Shown: piece by piece, positions 39,951 to 51,300 of the stretch
Layout of the letters: each line of letters starts with the position of its first letter
Position numbering within the stretch: position 1 is the stretch's first letter
NCBI GenBank assembly: GCA_001970955.1
Contig: MPUH01000023.1
Span: 1 to 64,000 of the forward strand
DNA length: 64,000 nucleotides
From: Stentor coeruleus
Taxonomy: Eukaryota; Ciliophora; Heterotrichea; Heterotrichida; Stentoridae
Reading direction: 5' to 3'
The notes under the pieces: generated by a model
What the model was told of the DNA's origin: nothing
The model's database searches: none
Seen by the model: the letters and a program-made list of their open reading frames with translations, nothing else
Position numbers and translations under genes: made by a program

Positions 39951-42900
39951 ATGGTATCAATTGAAGAAGGCTTGACTACCTTAAAAAATGACTTCGAGCG
40001 GCTTAATAGACGTATAAAGCTTGACAAATACAGCACGTTCACAAATCTTATGGATGTTGTTGATATGCAAGTGAGTTCATGCAATAAATATCTTTATGTT
40101 CTGCTCAAGAATATAAGAATTTCTGTCATCAGCATTTGCGAAAAACAAAGGATAATAGAAATCGATCCTGGATTTACTATAAAATCCTTCATAGAACGCA
40201 ATGGCAAACTTTTTATATCAGGCACAGGCCTTAAAATCTACCAAAACTTCAACCTTTCCACTCATATTTTCCAAAACATAGAGATAAAATCAACATCCAT
40301 GGGTTCAGGATGTCTTTTTTGCTTATCAGGAACTGCTCTCATAAAAATCGATCAAGGAACCTTAAAAAAACAAATAGAAATCCCTGACCGTGGCAAGGTA
40401 GTTGCAAGTAACACAAAAATTATAGCAACTCTAGGCGTAGGCGTTCAGGTAAACCTCTACAATTACGATCTTACTCTAATAGAAATCATAATACTAAAAG
40501 AAAGATTCTCCAGAATCTATTTAACTCATACAAATATCCTCATAGCTGGAGGCGATAAAAGCATAATTGAACTCTACGATTGCACTAAAAAAAGGGCATA
40601 TTCAGACTATAAAGTTATCGCTGGGAGAATTATCTCAAGTTTTGCCGTGACAGAAGACTCTAATTATCTAGCAGCTTTTGATAAAAGTATTGGAATTTAT
40701 TCAATACGGGATCGGGCTAATGAAGCTAATATTGGTGTGGGATTAAAAAAGTTAACTATGGCTACTCAAAAGAAAATACCATCATGTATGTGCTTTTCTA
40801 AAAATGGGAACTTGCTTTTTTTATATTTGAACAGCTCGATTATTACTGTGAGTATGTGTGAAAGTTATAATATTGGAAAATCTTATGAAATGCCAAGTGA
40901 AATCAAGTCTTTAGAGTATCGTGGAATGCTTATAATAGATAGTGGGAACTTTTCGACGTATAATTTGGCTGAAGGCACTATAGACTCTTCAATATCTCAA
41001 ATAGGGTTTTTAACTTCAGATGGAGTTTATGCGATAAAAGATTCAAAGATTTTGGTTAATGGGGTAGTGAAAAATGAAGTTGTGCATACAGGGCCGATTA
41101 TTAATATTGAATATAGAAATGGTTGTGTTATAACATATGATTCTATGAAAAAAGCTAATGTTATTAGCAAAAATGGGGTATTTCCTGTACAAGTTCCTGA
41201 TGGAGGCAAAGTTTTAGGTGCAGCAAATGGACTAGCGTTTATCATTAATGAGAATAAAGTTAGCATATGGCAAAATGAAGTTTGCATTAAAGAAAAAACC
41301 TTTGAAGGATCATTTGTCATGTATAATCGATCAGCAAATTTCGTCATTATCGCTGATTGGGAAGTTCAAGTTTTTTCAACTAACGATTATGATTCTTATA
41401 TTCCTATAACTTGTCCTAAACAAACTGATCCTCCAATTTACTTTAGTATATCTGAAGATGATCTTTATTTATATATTGCAACTTCTTCATCATTGACACT
41501 TTGGTCGTTATATGATTATTTGTACCTCGGTCAAATTGATTATCAGAATATTTGTCATATTGCTATATCTCCAACTAATATTTTCATTGGGGTAGAAAAT
41601 GTTCTACAAGTTTATACTAACCCTTTGAATAAAGAGGAAAACGCAACTTTGCTTATACCGGAAAAATACTCTATAAAATACTGGTCGGCACTAAAGACAA
41701 TTTCAGGGAACCCGAAAGTTAGTAGATACGATAGATGCTTAAATGACTGCATAATAATCCCAATGTGCTACAATATTCTGCATATTTTTACCCATCAACT
41801 CAACACCCAAGGAGTCAAACGAGCTTTAAAAGAAGGATGTGCCTTTATAAGAAGTAACCGGAAAAAAAGCCCAATAAAAATCGCATTAGAGCAAAAAACC
41901 AACAACATAATTGACTACTTCCTAAAATCCTTTTCAATGTTTATAGAAAATGACCCTAATACCTTATATCGAACCGAAGATGATCTTATAAGTCTTAACC
42001 AAATAGGAAGTTATAAACTTTTATTCTTCTACAATTCTATGTTTGTAGTACCCGATCAAAAACTTGCAAAATTTGGAAAACCTGTTCGTAAAGGGCAGCA
42101 CATATTAGTTAAATCTCAAAACTATATAAATGAAGAGGACTTTGTCAAAAAAAGTAAAACCTCAAGTACTAAAGGTAATATATTCGAACACAACTTTGCT
42201 TTAGAATTCAGAGTTAGTGCTTTAAGACTTCCTTTAACCCTAGGTTCAGAAAACAGTATAGCTTTTCTTAATAGTTTAACATACTGTGAAAATCAAGATA
42301 TTCTCGCAACACCTATAATCAAATCAATTCTCATATATAAATGGAAAATTGTATACTATTGGGTTTTAATACAATGCATTCTATTAACATCATTATTGCT
42401 TTTATTGAGTTTCTATATAATCATAGATAGAAATTCCAGTGAGCTTTTTTTATCTATACAATCTATTAACCTTATATTTCTAGTATATGAGACAATGCAA
42501 GCTAGTGTAGGTTTTAGAAGGTATATTAGGAATTTCTGGAATTTCATGGATTTCCTTAGGATAATATTCATATTACTACTGTTCTTTCAAGAATCTTTCA
42601 GCAATGATATCGAAATTCTTATTATGTCTTATATAATTATAGTAACTTGGACTAAGGCTATAAGTTATTTCCGTATATATCAACCTACAAGATATCTTAT
42701 CTATATAATCAAAGAATGTGCTAAAGATACAATACCATTTTTAGTAATACTATTGTATTTGACTATAACATTCGCTATAACTTTTCATAATTTTAGTAGT
42801 ACAAGTGAGGCTGTGCATATGACTTTTGGTGAAGCATGGACTCATTCTTATTTGTTAAACTTTAATAGTTTCCAAACAGATTCATATGATAATATTCAAT

Positions 42901-43352
42901 GGGTGCTTTTTATTATAGCAACACTTATTAACCCTCTTGTGCTTATGAATATGATAATTGCCCTATTAGGGAATACTTATGGAAGAGTTAAAGGAAATGC
43001 TGTTGTTGCAGATTTACTTGAGTTGGCTGAGATGATTATTGAAACAGAATCAATTCTTATATGGAGAAGGTCTAGTAATGATAAGGATTATGTGCAGATA
43101 TGTGCTTCAGCTGAGAAAATTGATGATAATGAAATTAAAGATCTTGGAGCACAGGTTAAGAAAATATCGATGGTGATTCCTCAGATTAAAGAGAAGCTTT
43201 CAATGATGGTGAAGAATAACGAAGACGGGTGTAAGCATTTAGAGAATATATTGAAAAAAGAGTTCGATAAGTTTGATGAAGAATTGAAGAGAATGAATAT
43301 TTCTATGAAGGGCGACTATGATTTTCTAAAATCAGAATTATGTCTAGTCTAA
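39951..43352 (+). CDS. Beta-propeller - TRP-like ion channel fusion
   Basis: A 1133-residue protein. Residues about 30 to 620 are a repetitive all-beta region of WD40/propeller type (short strands, phrases like SLEYRGML and DLYLYIATSSSLTLWSLYDY). A linker of ankyrin-like helices follows (about 625 to 665). The channel part at about 795 to 1015 has six hydrophobic spans. Span 6 reads PLVLMNMIIALLGNTY, the TRP-type ending of the pore helix, preceded by a re-entrant region around GEAWTHSYLLNF. The C-terminus is a helical coil (to 1133). This layout is common among ciliate cation channels and would put a sensing propeller in the cytosol. Ligand and ion selectivity are not visible. The stop abuts the peroxiredoxin stop. 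Confidence 0.85.
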   Translation: MVSIEEGLTTLKNDFERLNRRIKLDKYSTFTNLMDVVDMQVSSCNKYLYVLLKNIRISVISICEKQRIIEIDPGFTIKSFIERNGKLFISGTGLKIYQNFNLSTHIFQNIEIKSTSMGSGCLFCLSGTALIKIDQGTLKKQIEIPDRGKVVASNTKIIATLGVGVQVNLYNYDLTLIEIIILKERFSRIYLTHTNILIAGGDKSIIELYDCTKKRAYSDYKVIAGRIISSFAVTEDSNYLAAFDKSIGIYSIRDRANEANIGVGLKKLTMATQKKIPSCMCFSKNGNLLFLYLNSSIITVSMCESYNIGKSYEMPSEIKSLEYRGMLIIDSGNFSTYNLAEGTIDSSISQIGFLTSDGVYAIKDSKILVNGVVKNEVVHTGPIINIEYRNGCVITYDSMKKANVISKNGVFPVQVPDGGKVLGAANGLAFIINENKVSIWQNEVCIKEKTFEGSFVMYNRSANFVIIADWEVQVFSTNDYDSYIPITCPKQTDPPIYFSISEDDLYLYIATSSSLTLWSLYDYLYLGQIDYQNICHIAISPTNIFIGVENVLQVYTNPLNKEENATLLIPEKYSIKYWSALKTISGNPKVSRYDRCLNDCIIIPMCYNILHIFTHQLNTQGVKRALKEGCAFIRSNRKKSPIKIALEQKTNNIIDYFLKSFSMFIENDPNTLYRTEDDLISLNQIGSYKLLFFYNSMFVVPDQKLAKFGKPVRKGQHILVKSQNYINEEDFVKKSKTSSTKGNIFEHNFALEFRVSALRLPLTLGSENSIAFLNSLTYCENQDILATPIIKSILIYKWKIVYYWVLIQCILLTSLLLLLSFYIIIDRNSSELFLSIQSINLIFLVYETMQASVGFRRYIRNFWNFMDFLRIIFILLLFFQESFSNDIEILIMSYIIIVTWTKAISYFRIYQPTRYLIYIIKECAKDTIPFLVILLYLTITFAITFHNFSSTSEAVHMTFGEAWTHSYLLNFNSFQTDSYDNIQWVLFIIATLINPLVLMNMIIALLGNTYGRVKGNAVVADLLELAEMIIETESILIWRRSSNDKDYVQICASAEKIDDNEIKDLGAQVKKISMVIPQIKEKLSMMVKNNEDGCKHLENILKKEFDKFDEELKRMNISMKGDYDFLKSELCLV

Positions 43353-43982
43353 TTAAGTAGCTTTTCCATGCTGATTCTTCCAGAAATCTCCGAGTTTTTC
43401 ACTTTCATGGTCTGGGACCATGGTGGCAGAGCCTGGTTGCCAGGATTCAGGGCACACTTCTCCATACACATCAGTATATTGGAAAGCCTTGACAAGTCTT
43501 AAAATTTCTTTAGAATTTCTGCCAACTGGTAAGTCATTGATTGAAATGTGTCTCAAAACTCCATCTCTATCAATAATAAAAGTTCCACGAAGATGTACTC
43601 CCTCATCATCAGAATGATCAAGATATACACCATAATCTTTGCCAATCTGCTTGTTCAAGTCAGCAATGATTGGGATTTGCATTTTGCCAAGACCACCATT
43701 ATCACGAGATTTCAAGGTGTATTCTCTATGTGAGAATATAGAATCAACAGAGCAGGCTAGCACTTCACACTCAACAGCTCTGAACTCAGGGGCTAAGTCG
43801 TTGAAATTGCAAATTTCAGTCGGGCAAACAAAGGTAAAGTCCAGAGGGTAAAAGAAAAGCACAACATATTTTCCACGGTAATCAGAAAGGCTTACATTCC
43901 TCATTCTGTTTCCGTCCCATGCTGCAGCTGTGAAAGCTGGGGCTGGTTTCCTTATCACTGCTTTGGAGGTGTAGCTAGCCAT
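43353..43982 (-). CDS. Typical 2-Cys peroxiredoxin
   Basis: A 209-residue protein that reduces hydrogen peroxide with thioredoxin as electron donor. The peroxidatic Cys53 lies in FYPLDFTFVCPTE and the resolving Cys177 in GEVCPESWQPGS. Thr50 and Arg of the active site are in place. The GGLG loop (about 96 to 99) linked to overoxidation sensitivity is present, but the C-terminal YF motif is replaced by FWKNQH, so it may be more robust than animal PRDX1. No targeting signal is seen, so it is probably cytosolic. Its stop codon is directly next to that of the channel gene, with no base between. Confidence 0.95.
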   Translation of the reverse strand: MASYTSKAVIRKPAPAFTAAAWDGNRMRNVSLSDYRGKYVVLFFYPLDFTFVCPTEICNFNDLAPEFRAVECEVLACSVDSIFSHREYTLKSRDNGGLGKMQIPIIADLNKQIGKDYGVYLDHSDDEGVHLRGTFIIDRDGVLRHISINDLPVGRNSKEILRLVKAFQYTDVYGEVCPESWQPGSATMVPDHESEKLGDFWKNQHGKAT

Positions 43983-45234
43983 TAATTATAAGATTAAAGT
44001 TTGTGGATATTATATTAGAATGTTCTAGGCTGGAGCTTTTTTTCACTGATTAGAGGACATTTTTTCTAATGCTATATCAAGGACAAAGGGTGCTGAGGAA
44101 GGCTATTTGGAGAGTATAGAAGAATTTTTGATAATGATAAAGTTTTTAAAGATTATATAAAGGATTTAGGAGGATATGTAAGTGTTTTGTGATATGATTA
44201 GGAAAAATTATTATAAGAAAGATAAAGCATAGATTTTAGAGGGTGGAGGATTGGTATAAGATGTAATAAATTGGTAAGAGAGTTGCTGGATTTGAAAAAG
44301 GATAGGAATATTATAGATTGATAAATATAGTTGTTGATGTTGTTAGAAAAGCTTAAAATTTGGAGATTTGAGTAGAGATTGTGAGAGGGTGAATGATATA
44401 GAAAGGAGTGGACTAAGCTAATAAATATGCTTATAAGTTATGATGAGCTTATATATTATAATTATGGAGATTTTCTATGCTTTAAATATAACAAAAACTT
44501 ACACTTAGTAAGATACTTACAAATACAATTTACCTTTAGCACTATAAATTTATTAATCAATCTTAAATCCGATTATGAGTATTTCTATGAATACCTTTTA
44601 ACTATTTTATGCATTACGGTAAAAATAATTTTCCTAATTTAATCGCAGTACTTATCTCATCTTTTAAAAAATATAATTTTTGACAAAAAATGGAATTTTG
44701 AGATATCATAGCAGTGCCTATGAGGCTTGTACTGAATGCAAAAACACTGATATAGAGATTGAATCAAATAAATCCAGGAGACTTGGATACAAATTTTATA
44801 AATAGGAATTCAATAATTTATGCAAGTTTTATTAGGATACATAAAACAATTATAGTTTAAATATAAGAGTTAAACAAGCAAAAAAAGTTTATGAATATGG
44901 AAATTTAGGGGCATTTGGCTGGTGATAAACATAGATTAATATTTAAATAGCAAAAATGCCTATCCTTATCCTACTTCTCACCATAACTTCATTTAATATC
45001 ATCCCTCATTTTCCTATCTCGCATTTTCTTTCAATTAATCCTAAAAATTCCCTTTAATTTTATCCAATCTAGATAAATTCTAATTATTTCTCTTCTTATT
45101 TATCATAATCAAGTTATTCACTCCAACATCAATAAAAAGATAACTAAAATCCACACAAGAGTTAAAGGCTTCACCTAAAAATACGCATATTTATAACGGA
45201 TTTGAATAAACCATTTAAATAAAATCTTAACAGA
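43983..45234. other. Intergenic region, nothing firm
   Basis: A 1.25-kb spacer between divergent genes. A 71-codon AT-rich frame at 44427-44642 has an ATG but looks random. Near 44700-44810 a patch reads YEACTECKNTDIEIES and then degrades; it may be a small relic. Confidence 0.4.
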
Positions 45235-47190
45235 ATGGCGGATAAATCATTGACCCCTTCAAAAACCTCTTCAGTCACTACATTCCATCAAGTAGATGAT
45301 AAAGATTTATTGAAAAAACCTATTCAAGTTGTCTGTAGGTTTAGACCTTTAGGTGCAAATTCTGACCAAAACCAAGCACATATAGAGTTTTCACATGATC
45401 AAAAAACTCTTTCAATAAAACCAGAAGGCGATAACACATCATATCTTACTTTCACATTCGACAAAATCTTTCTTCCTCAAAACTCTCAGAAACAAATATA
45501 TGAAGAAATAGGAAAACCTATAGTTGACTCTGTACTTGAAGGATTTAACGGTACTGTTCTAGCTTATGGGCAAACATCATCTGGAAAGACTCACACAATG
45601 ATAGGACCAAATATTAATGATGTGGCATATAAAGGACTGATTCCAAGAATGACTAAAACACTTTTTGACCAAATTAAAGAAGCTGATCCATCCTTGGAGT
45701 TTGCAGTCAAAGTAGCTTATTGCGAGATTTATTTAGAAAAAATTAGAGACTTGCTGTATGCAGGAAAAGCGAATTTGAAAATAGCTGAAGATAAAACTCG
45801 AGGTGTTTATATAAAAGACTTAAGCGATGTCTATGTGACTAGTGAAAATGAAGTTTTTTCTTTATTATCATTAGGAAACAGCCACAGAGAAGTAGGGGCA
45901 ACAAATATGAATGAAGAAAGCTCTCGATCTCATGCGATATTTATGATAACCCTAAGTCAGACTAATACATCTGACTTATCAATAAAAACAGGAAAACTCT
46001 ATTTAGTAGACTTGGCTGGATCAGAAAAACTAACCAAATCACTAGCAGAGGGCAAAAGACTTGATGAAACGAAAAATATCAATAAGTCTTTATCAGCCTT
46101 AGGCAATGTTATATGCGCTCTTACTAATAATAAATCCACTCATATTCCTTATAGAGACTCAAAACTCACAAGAGTACTTTCTGAAAGTTTAGGAGGAAAC
46201 TCTAAAACCTCACTTATTATAACATGTTCTTTAGCTTCAAGTAATGAAGCTGAAACCCTTAGCACACTTAGGTTTGGTACAAGAGCTAAAGCTGTTAAAA
46301 ATAAACCTATTGTTAATAAAGAATTATCTATTGCAGAATTAAAACTTTTACTTGCTCAAGCTAATGAAACTATTAGTCAGAAAGATGAACAAATTTGTTG
46401 GCTTGAAGGGAAAATATGCAAAAGTCAAGGGTGTGATAGAGAACAGCTTTTGGTTGAAAGGGAAAATTATGAAGTAGGGAAAATAAAGAGTTTTGATAAA
46501 GAGAAAGCACAGTATCAAAATGAGGTTATTGAAGGATTGAAAAGAGAAGTTGCTGGGTATAAGGCTAAGGTGGAAAGTTTGACAAAGGAAAATGAAAATT
46601 TAAATTGTAAGGTGTTGAATTTGATTGAGTATTTGCATGAAGCAGAAGAAAAAGTTATTGACCTTAATGAATACTCTGATAAGCTTCAAACCAAAACAGA
46701 AAATCATGAAAAGCAAATCCTCTGCCTACTCGACACCAACAAAAACTTAGACCGTAAAATTGAAGAAATGCAAGGATATTTTAAAAACTCTCTCTCTTCT
46801 AATCCTCAACAAAATTCTCTAACATCATCAATTATCCAAACCTCTTCTCAAGAAAAAGTATTTAGTCTAGAAAAAAACCTTGAGCAACTAACACTTATGT
46901 ATCAAATACTAGCAAACAAATATTCTACAGTAAAAACTGATCTGGGAATATATGAAAAAAAAATATTAAGGAAAAATGATAGGGTTTCTCATTTAGAAAA
47001 AGCTTTGAAAAAGTCTATTGAACAAGCAAATCAATATAAATACAAACTTGAAAATATACCTAAAGAAAAAAATGATGAGAGAAATGAAATAGCTAATCAT
47101 GAACTGCATCCGAAAATCAGGAAAATGATCAGAGGTGGAAGTGGAGGGACTGTTAATATATTATGTCCCTATAGTAGAAATACTGAGTAA
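45235..47190 (+). CDS. N-terminal motor kinesin, kinesin-1-like
   Basis: A 651-residue protein. The motor occupies residues about 28 to 365, with QVVCRFRPL, AYGQTSSGKTHTM (P-loop, about 109 to 121), NEESSRSHAIF (switch I), LVDLAGSEKL (switch II) and HIPYRDSKLTR. A neck (KPIVNKELSIAELK) and long coiled coil (about 375 to 520) follow, then a serine-rich hinge and a second coil. The N-terminal motor, neck spelling and coil fit a plus-end-directed kinesin-1-type transporter, though it is shorter than animal KIF5 and lacks its tail IAK motif as far as I see. The next gene starts 27 nt after the stop on the same strand. Confidence 0.9.
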   Translation: MADKSLTPSKTSSVTTFHQVDDKDLLKKPIQVVCRFRPLGANSDQNQAHIEFSHDQKTLSIKPEGDNTSYLTFTFDKIFLPQNSQKQIYEEIGKPIVDSVLEGFNGTVLAYGQTSSGKTHTMIGPNINDVAYKGLIPRMTKTLFDQIKEADPSLEFAVKVAYCEIYLEKIRDLLYAGKANLKIAEDKTRGVYIKDLSDVYVTSENEVFSLLSLGNSHREVGATNMNEESSRSHAIFMITLSQTNTSDLSIKTGKLYLVDLAGSEKLTKSLAEGKRLDETKNINKSLSALGNVICALTNNKSTHIPYRDSKLTRVLSESLGGNSKTSLIITCSLASSNEAETLSTLRFGTRAKAVKNKPIVNKELSIAELKLLLAQANETISQKDEQICWLEGKICKSQGCDREQLLVERENYEVGKIKSFDKEKAQYQNEVIEGLKREVAGYKAKVESLTKENENLNCKVLNLIEYLHEAEEKVIDLNEYSDKLQTKTENHEKQILCLLDTNKNLDRKIEEMQGYFKNSLSSNPQQNSLTSSIIQTSSQEKVFSLEKNLEQLTLMYQILANKYSTVKTDLGIYEKKILRKNDRVSHLEKALKKSIEQANQYKYKLENIPKEKNDERNEIANHELHPKIRKMIRGGSGGTVNILCPYSRNTE

Positions 47191-47217
47191 TATAAATATT
47201 ATCTCATAACTTTTTTC

Positions 47218-48114
47218 ATGTTTATGCATAATTGTCAGAATATAATGAATAATAAAAGAACTTGGATGTATTCAGGTACTGGAAAAATCTTAAAGTTCAA
47301 GCCAATTAAAGTAAGCCTGTCACCTGCTAGGAAGAGATGCTTTGACTTAACTCCTAAAAGGAACTTTTTGTTGATGTCGACATCCAGGAGCAATAGGGAT
47401 GTTAATAAAAGTTATATTACAAATGCTTCTTCAGGCAACCAGTCACCAATCGAGTCCAAATCGCCAAATATCTTCAAGCCATCAACAAGGGTGTACATCG
47501 AGCTAAGTGAAAGTCCTCTTCCCTACGACCTAAAAAGCAAAAATGTGCAAAAGGATATTGAATCATTCGAAAAACTCTTAGCTCAAGACAACATCGATGA
47601 GAAGAAAAATATCATGCGAAAGGAGTTCAAAAAACTTGTAAAAAAAGAAATAAAAAAAGTCGAAAGCGAACGTGAAGAGTTCCTAGAAATGAGTTTTGAA
47701 GACAAAAAAAGTCATCCAAAAGCTTCAGAATACTTTAAAGAAATTCGTCGAGGTAATATTGAAAAAGTAATTTCTCTATTAATTTCCCATCCTGAACTAA
47801 TAAAAGAAGTTGATTCAACTCATCAAACAGGTCTTCACTGGGCAGTTCGTCGTCGAAACCTTCCTATAATTAAATACTTGCTTATGTCTAACATAAACAT
47901 AATGAGCAGAGACATAGTTGGACGTAGAGCTGAAGATATAGCCAGATCTAAAAAATATCCTGAAATAAGTGAATTCCTTATAGGGCTAAGAAGGAGAACA
48001 GGACAAAATGTTAGCAGAGTATTAACTTCTAGCAATGAAGCTAAAGATAACACATTACAAATGCTTATGAGGATGAAAACAAGAGTTTCCAAACGATTGA
48101 TGATTGTAAAATAA
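47218..48114 (+). CDS. Ankyrin-repeat protein
   Basis: A 298-residue protein. The N-terminal 110 residues are basic and Ser-rich with many SP steps (GNQSPIESKSPN), which look like kinase target sites in a disordered region. A charged helix (about 115 to 165) precedes two to three ankyrin repeats (about 175 to 265: YFKEIRRGNIEKVISLL, QTGLHWAVRRRNLPIIKYLL, GRRAEDIARSKKYPEISEFL). Ankyrin repeats mediate protein contacts; no partner can be named. Gaps of 27 nt to the kinesin upstream and 19 nt to the next gene are very short. Confidence 0.8.
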   Translation: MFMHNCQNIMNNKRTWMYSGTGKILKFKPIKVSLSPARKRCFDLTPKRNFLLMSTSRSNRDVNKSYITNASSGNQSPIESKSPNIFKPSTRVYIELSESPLPYDLKSKNVQKDIESFEKLLAQDNIDEKKNIMRKEFKKLVKKEIKKVESEREEFLEMSFEDKKSHPKASEYFKEIRRGNIEKVISLLISHPELIKEVDSTHQTGLHWAVRRRNLPIIKYLLMSNINIMSRDIVGRRAEDIARSKKYPEISEFLIGLRRRTGQNVSRVLTSSNEAKDNTLQMLMRMKTRVSKRLMIVK

Positions 48115-48133
48115 TCTGAATTTATATAATAAA

Positions 48134-48316
48134 ATGGATAAAAAATACATGCTGCCACCTGACCAACCTCGTAAGCCTAGGATTGGACCACAGTTTCAAG
48201 CCCAGATCCCAGATTTAATGCCAAGGGAATTCCAAGCTAAAAAACGGTCACATGAAGATGAGGGCACTTCAATAGTAAAAAGGCCAAGTCAAGAATATGA
48301 TAATATTGGTAATTAG
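48134..48316 (+). CDS. Mini-protein with an ELM2-like core
   Basis: A 60-residue protein between two real genes. It contains PRIGPQFQAQIPDL, which resembles the start of the ELM2 domain (VGxxFQAxIP) found in MTA, RCOR and MIER corepressors, where ELM2 recruits histone deacetylases. The rest is a basic tail with KKRSHEDEG and KRPSQEY. A full ELM2 domain and a SANT domain are missing, and no 15-nt intron is seen that would extend it. It could be a peptide that competes for or anchors a deacetylase complex. Both its reality and the family call are moderate. Confidence 0.5.
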   Translation: MDKKYMLPPDQPRKPRIGPQFQAQIPDLMPREFQAKKRSHEDEGTSIVKRPSQEYDNIGN

Positions 48317-48330
48317 GTAGTTAAAAAACT

Positions 48331-51300
48331 TTATATTTTTATTGAATTCTTTGCCTTGTAAAATAACACATAAGATGCTGTTTCTGAGAAGTCTCGTGTT
48401 TCTGTGACTTGTGAGTCATTGCATTCGAACCATCTAGCTTTTTGAGAATTATAGACTGTTGCTGTGTAATGACCTCCTGATAATGTCCCGAAGTGATTTG
48501 AGACAGCGAAAAGATCGTATAATGGAGGTTTATCACCTATAACAAATTCGCTTATGTCAAGATTTTCTTTAGGGTAATCGATTGGTATGTTGATTTTTTC
48601 TCTTGTGTATGAGTGAATTCGGAATCTTTTCAGATGGATTATGAGAACTTGGGGAACACGGAAGATTTCAAGATGCTTTGATGCTTGGACATGTGTTTTG
48701 CAGTTTGGGCAATACCATGAGTTGTGCTTGTCAAGAATTTCTGGGGTGCTGAAAGCTCTAAAACATTCTTGGATAGTCAGAGCGTTTTTGGAAGTTTGAG
48801 AAGACTTTAGGGTTTTGAATTTAGTGTAGCGGGAAAGATCAATACGTTGTTTAGGCCTACATATCTCTACTCGCACATAAATAAAATTCGTTTTCGCCAA
48901 ATGCTTATACAGTTTTTCACTAGAAGGTTTCATTCTGCAAGACATATTACACCTAGGTTGTCCACATATAAAGCAAGAAATTTTATAAGTAGAGTGTGTA
49001 TAAACTTTATACATATTCTCAAAGTTCTCAATCCCCTCAGGTAAAACATGTTTAAACAAAGGTAACAAATGCTTTTCAATCTTATCTAAAACCCTGGCAT
49101 AGTCATCATCCCTATCCACAGCTACAAGTCTCGGATGCAACTCAGTAGAATAGTTTTCAAAAATCACTGTAACAACAAAAAATACCTCAGCATCCTCAGG
49201 TATCTGATAAAAATAAAAATAACTCTGCCTTGCCATTTCAGCTTTCAAATTTTCATCAACTAGTGTCAATGGGACCTTAAACTTACAGTCCATAATCCTC
49301 AACTCAGACTGATTTTTATTAATTTTATTAGCAACCTGAGCTTTCAAATCAGCAATAGTGTTATTTTGATCATAAAAACACGATATCGATACTAAATCCT
49401 CATCATACATATAAGGTATATAAGAAACATCAGTTTTTTTCTGAGAAGACTGGGGGATTGGTAAAGATAAGCAATTATAAGGATCGAAAGCATATGAAAT
49501 TTTCAAACATTTCGGGCATTTTAGTGTTGACTTATATTGCCCATACATAAGATCAACAATAACACTTTTGTTCCTTAAATGATGTCGTCTCCAGCTTTCA
49601 TCAGCAACTTCTTGATCATTTGTGAATTTAATATCAGAACCATCATAAGGTTTTTTATGGATTTGATTTAGATCTTCATGTAAACCACTTATCAAATAAC
49701 TTAAAAACTCATGTGAATCATGCTGCTGATACCCTTCAAATTGTGATGCTACTGAAGCTATAGTTTTCTTCAAACTCCATGGAGCTATAGACTTTTCCCT
49801 ACCTGATTTCATAACTTTTAATATCTCAGCATATGCTACAGCAAGTTTTCCTTTAGTTCCTAAAGGGTTATTTCTATTAATTTTCTTTGCATAATCATCA
49901 CATAAAAAAAATCTTGTTAAATCTTCACAATGAGCTAAACATTGTATGGCTGAATTCATAAAACATGTATTCCCAAGATTCTGTAAACCTGTTGTTACTA
50001 TTGAATAACTACCACTTAATGTTGTTGAAGTTGATGATGTTGCTGAAGATACTAAACTATTACTTTTTGCTTCAGGAGTGATTTCTATTACTGAATTTTT
50101 AATTTTCTTTGATGATTGACGAGGAGTTTCATTTTCACTCATATCCCCACTACCTCGACAAAAACAACTAAAAAGTATAAACCTTCTTTTTTTATCAGCA
50201 CATTTTGAGTTCGACTTTTTATGTTTAGTTAGACAGCTTTCTGAACATGTACTGATTTTGCAGATTTTACAATTAGCTGATAATGCATTATGTCTTGATG
50301 AACTACATATAGAACATGAACTTCGGATTGTGTTTTCTATAAGTTGGAAATGTCCTGAAATCCCATTGTCCGCATATAGAATATTTTTTTCACTTATCTC
50401 AGCTTCATCTACACATAAATTATTAGATAAAGGCTTACTACCATCAATGAAAAGATCGTTTGATATGGTGTTTATAAGTTTTGCTAATTTTTCTTCAGAT
50501 GTGATGTCTGTGTCGATTTTCCAAAATTTGATTTTGCTTATTGAGTCTGAGTTAGATTTGACTATAATTTTAAGGATCTTTAATACAAGTATTGCTATGC
50601 TGCTTAGAAGTGTTTTACGGCTTGTTTTATGGATTTTGATTTGGACTCCTGATGAACTGTTATAGCCGATAATGATTTTTTTTAGGTAAACTTCGATAAT
50701 ACAAGAGTCTTCAGAGACTTTTATAGCTTTTCTGAGGATGTTCTGACATGGATTGTAGTTTTCTTTAAGTAGTTTATATGCTGCTTCAGGGATTAAAACA
50801 TAGTCGTTGTTTTCAGAAAGGCCTGCTTTTAATGAATAGAAAGATGGGGAGTCTTCAGAGATATCGAAATCTTCAGGAACAGAATTGTCGATTATCTGAG
50901 AGTTGTCTAGATTTGGGAGAGTTTCTTCTGTAAACTCTTCCCATAAGTTATTAAAAGGTAAGTCTGCATAAATACGGTTCTTTTTCAACCCGACTTTTGA
51001 TTTCCATTTGAGAAACCAGTTAAGATCCACAACATACCAACGCGATTGGTCTTTTATATCGCTATTCTCACGATATAGCTTTAAAAAGACTTCTTTTTCA
51101 GTAGCTTCATCTCTAGGAAAAGTGATACTCTTTGTTTTTTCTTGTATTTCTAAACTTTTCCTGCGGATTCTATTTATAAATTCTCTAACTAATGCATTGT
51201 TTTTGAAAAGATTTTCAAGGTCCTGAACGTCTCTTTCTACCTCTTTCTTTTTGTTTTGAAGCATTTTCACTTCTATTTTGATGATATGTTGGATAGCTGT

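Noticed and set aside
44427-44642. A 71-residue ATG-started frame
   Set aside because: The composition is that of random AT-rich DNA (Tyr, Leu, Ile, Asn, Phe) and no motif supports it.
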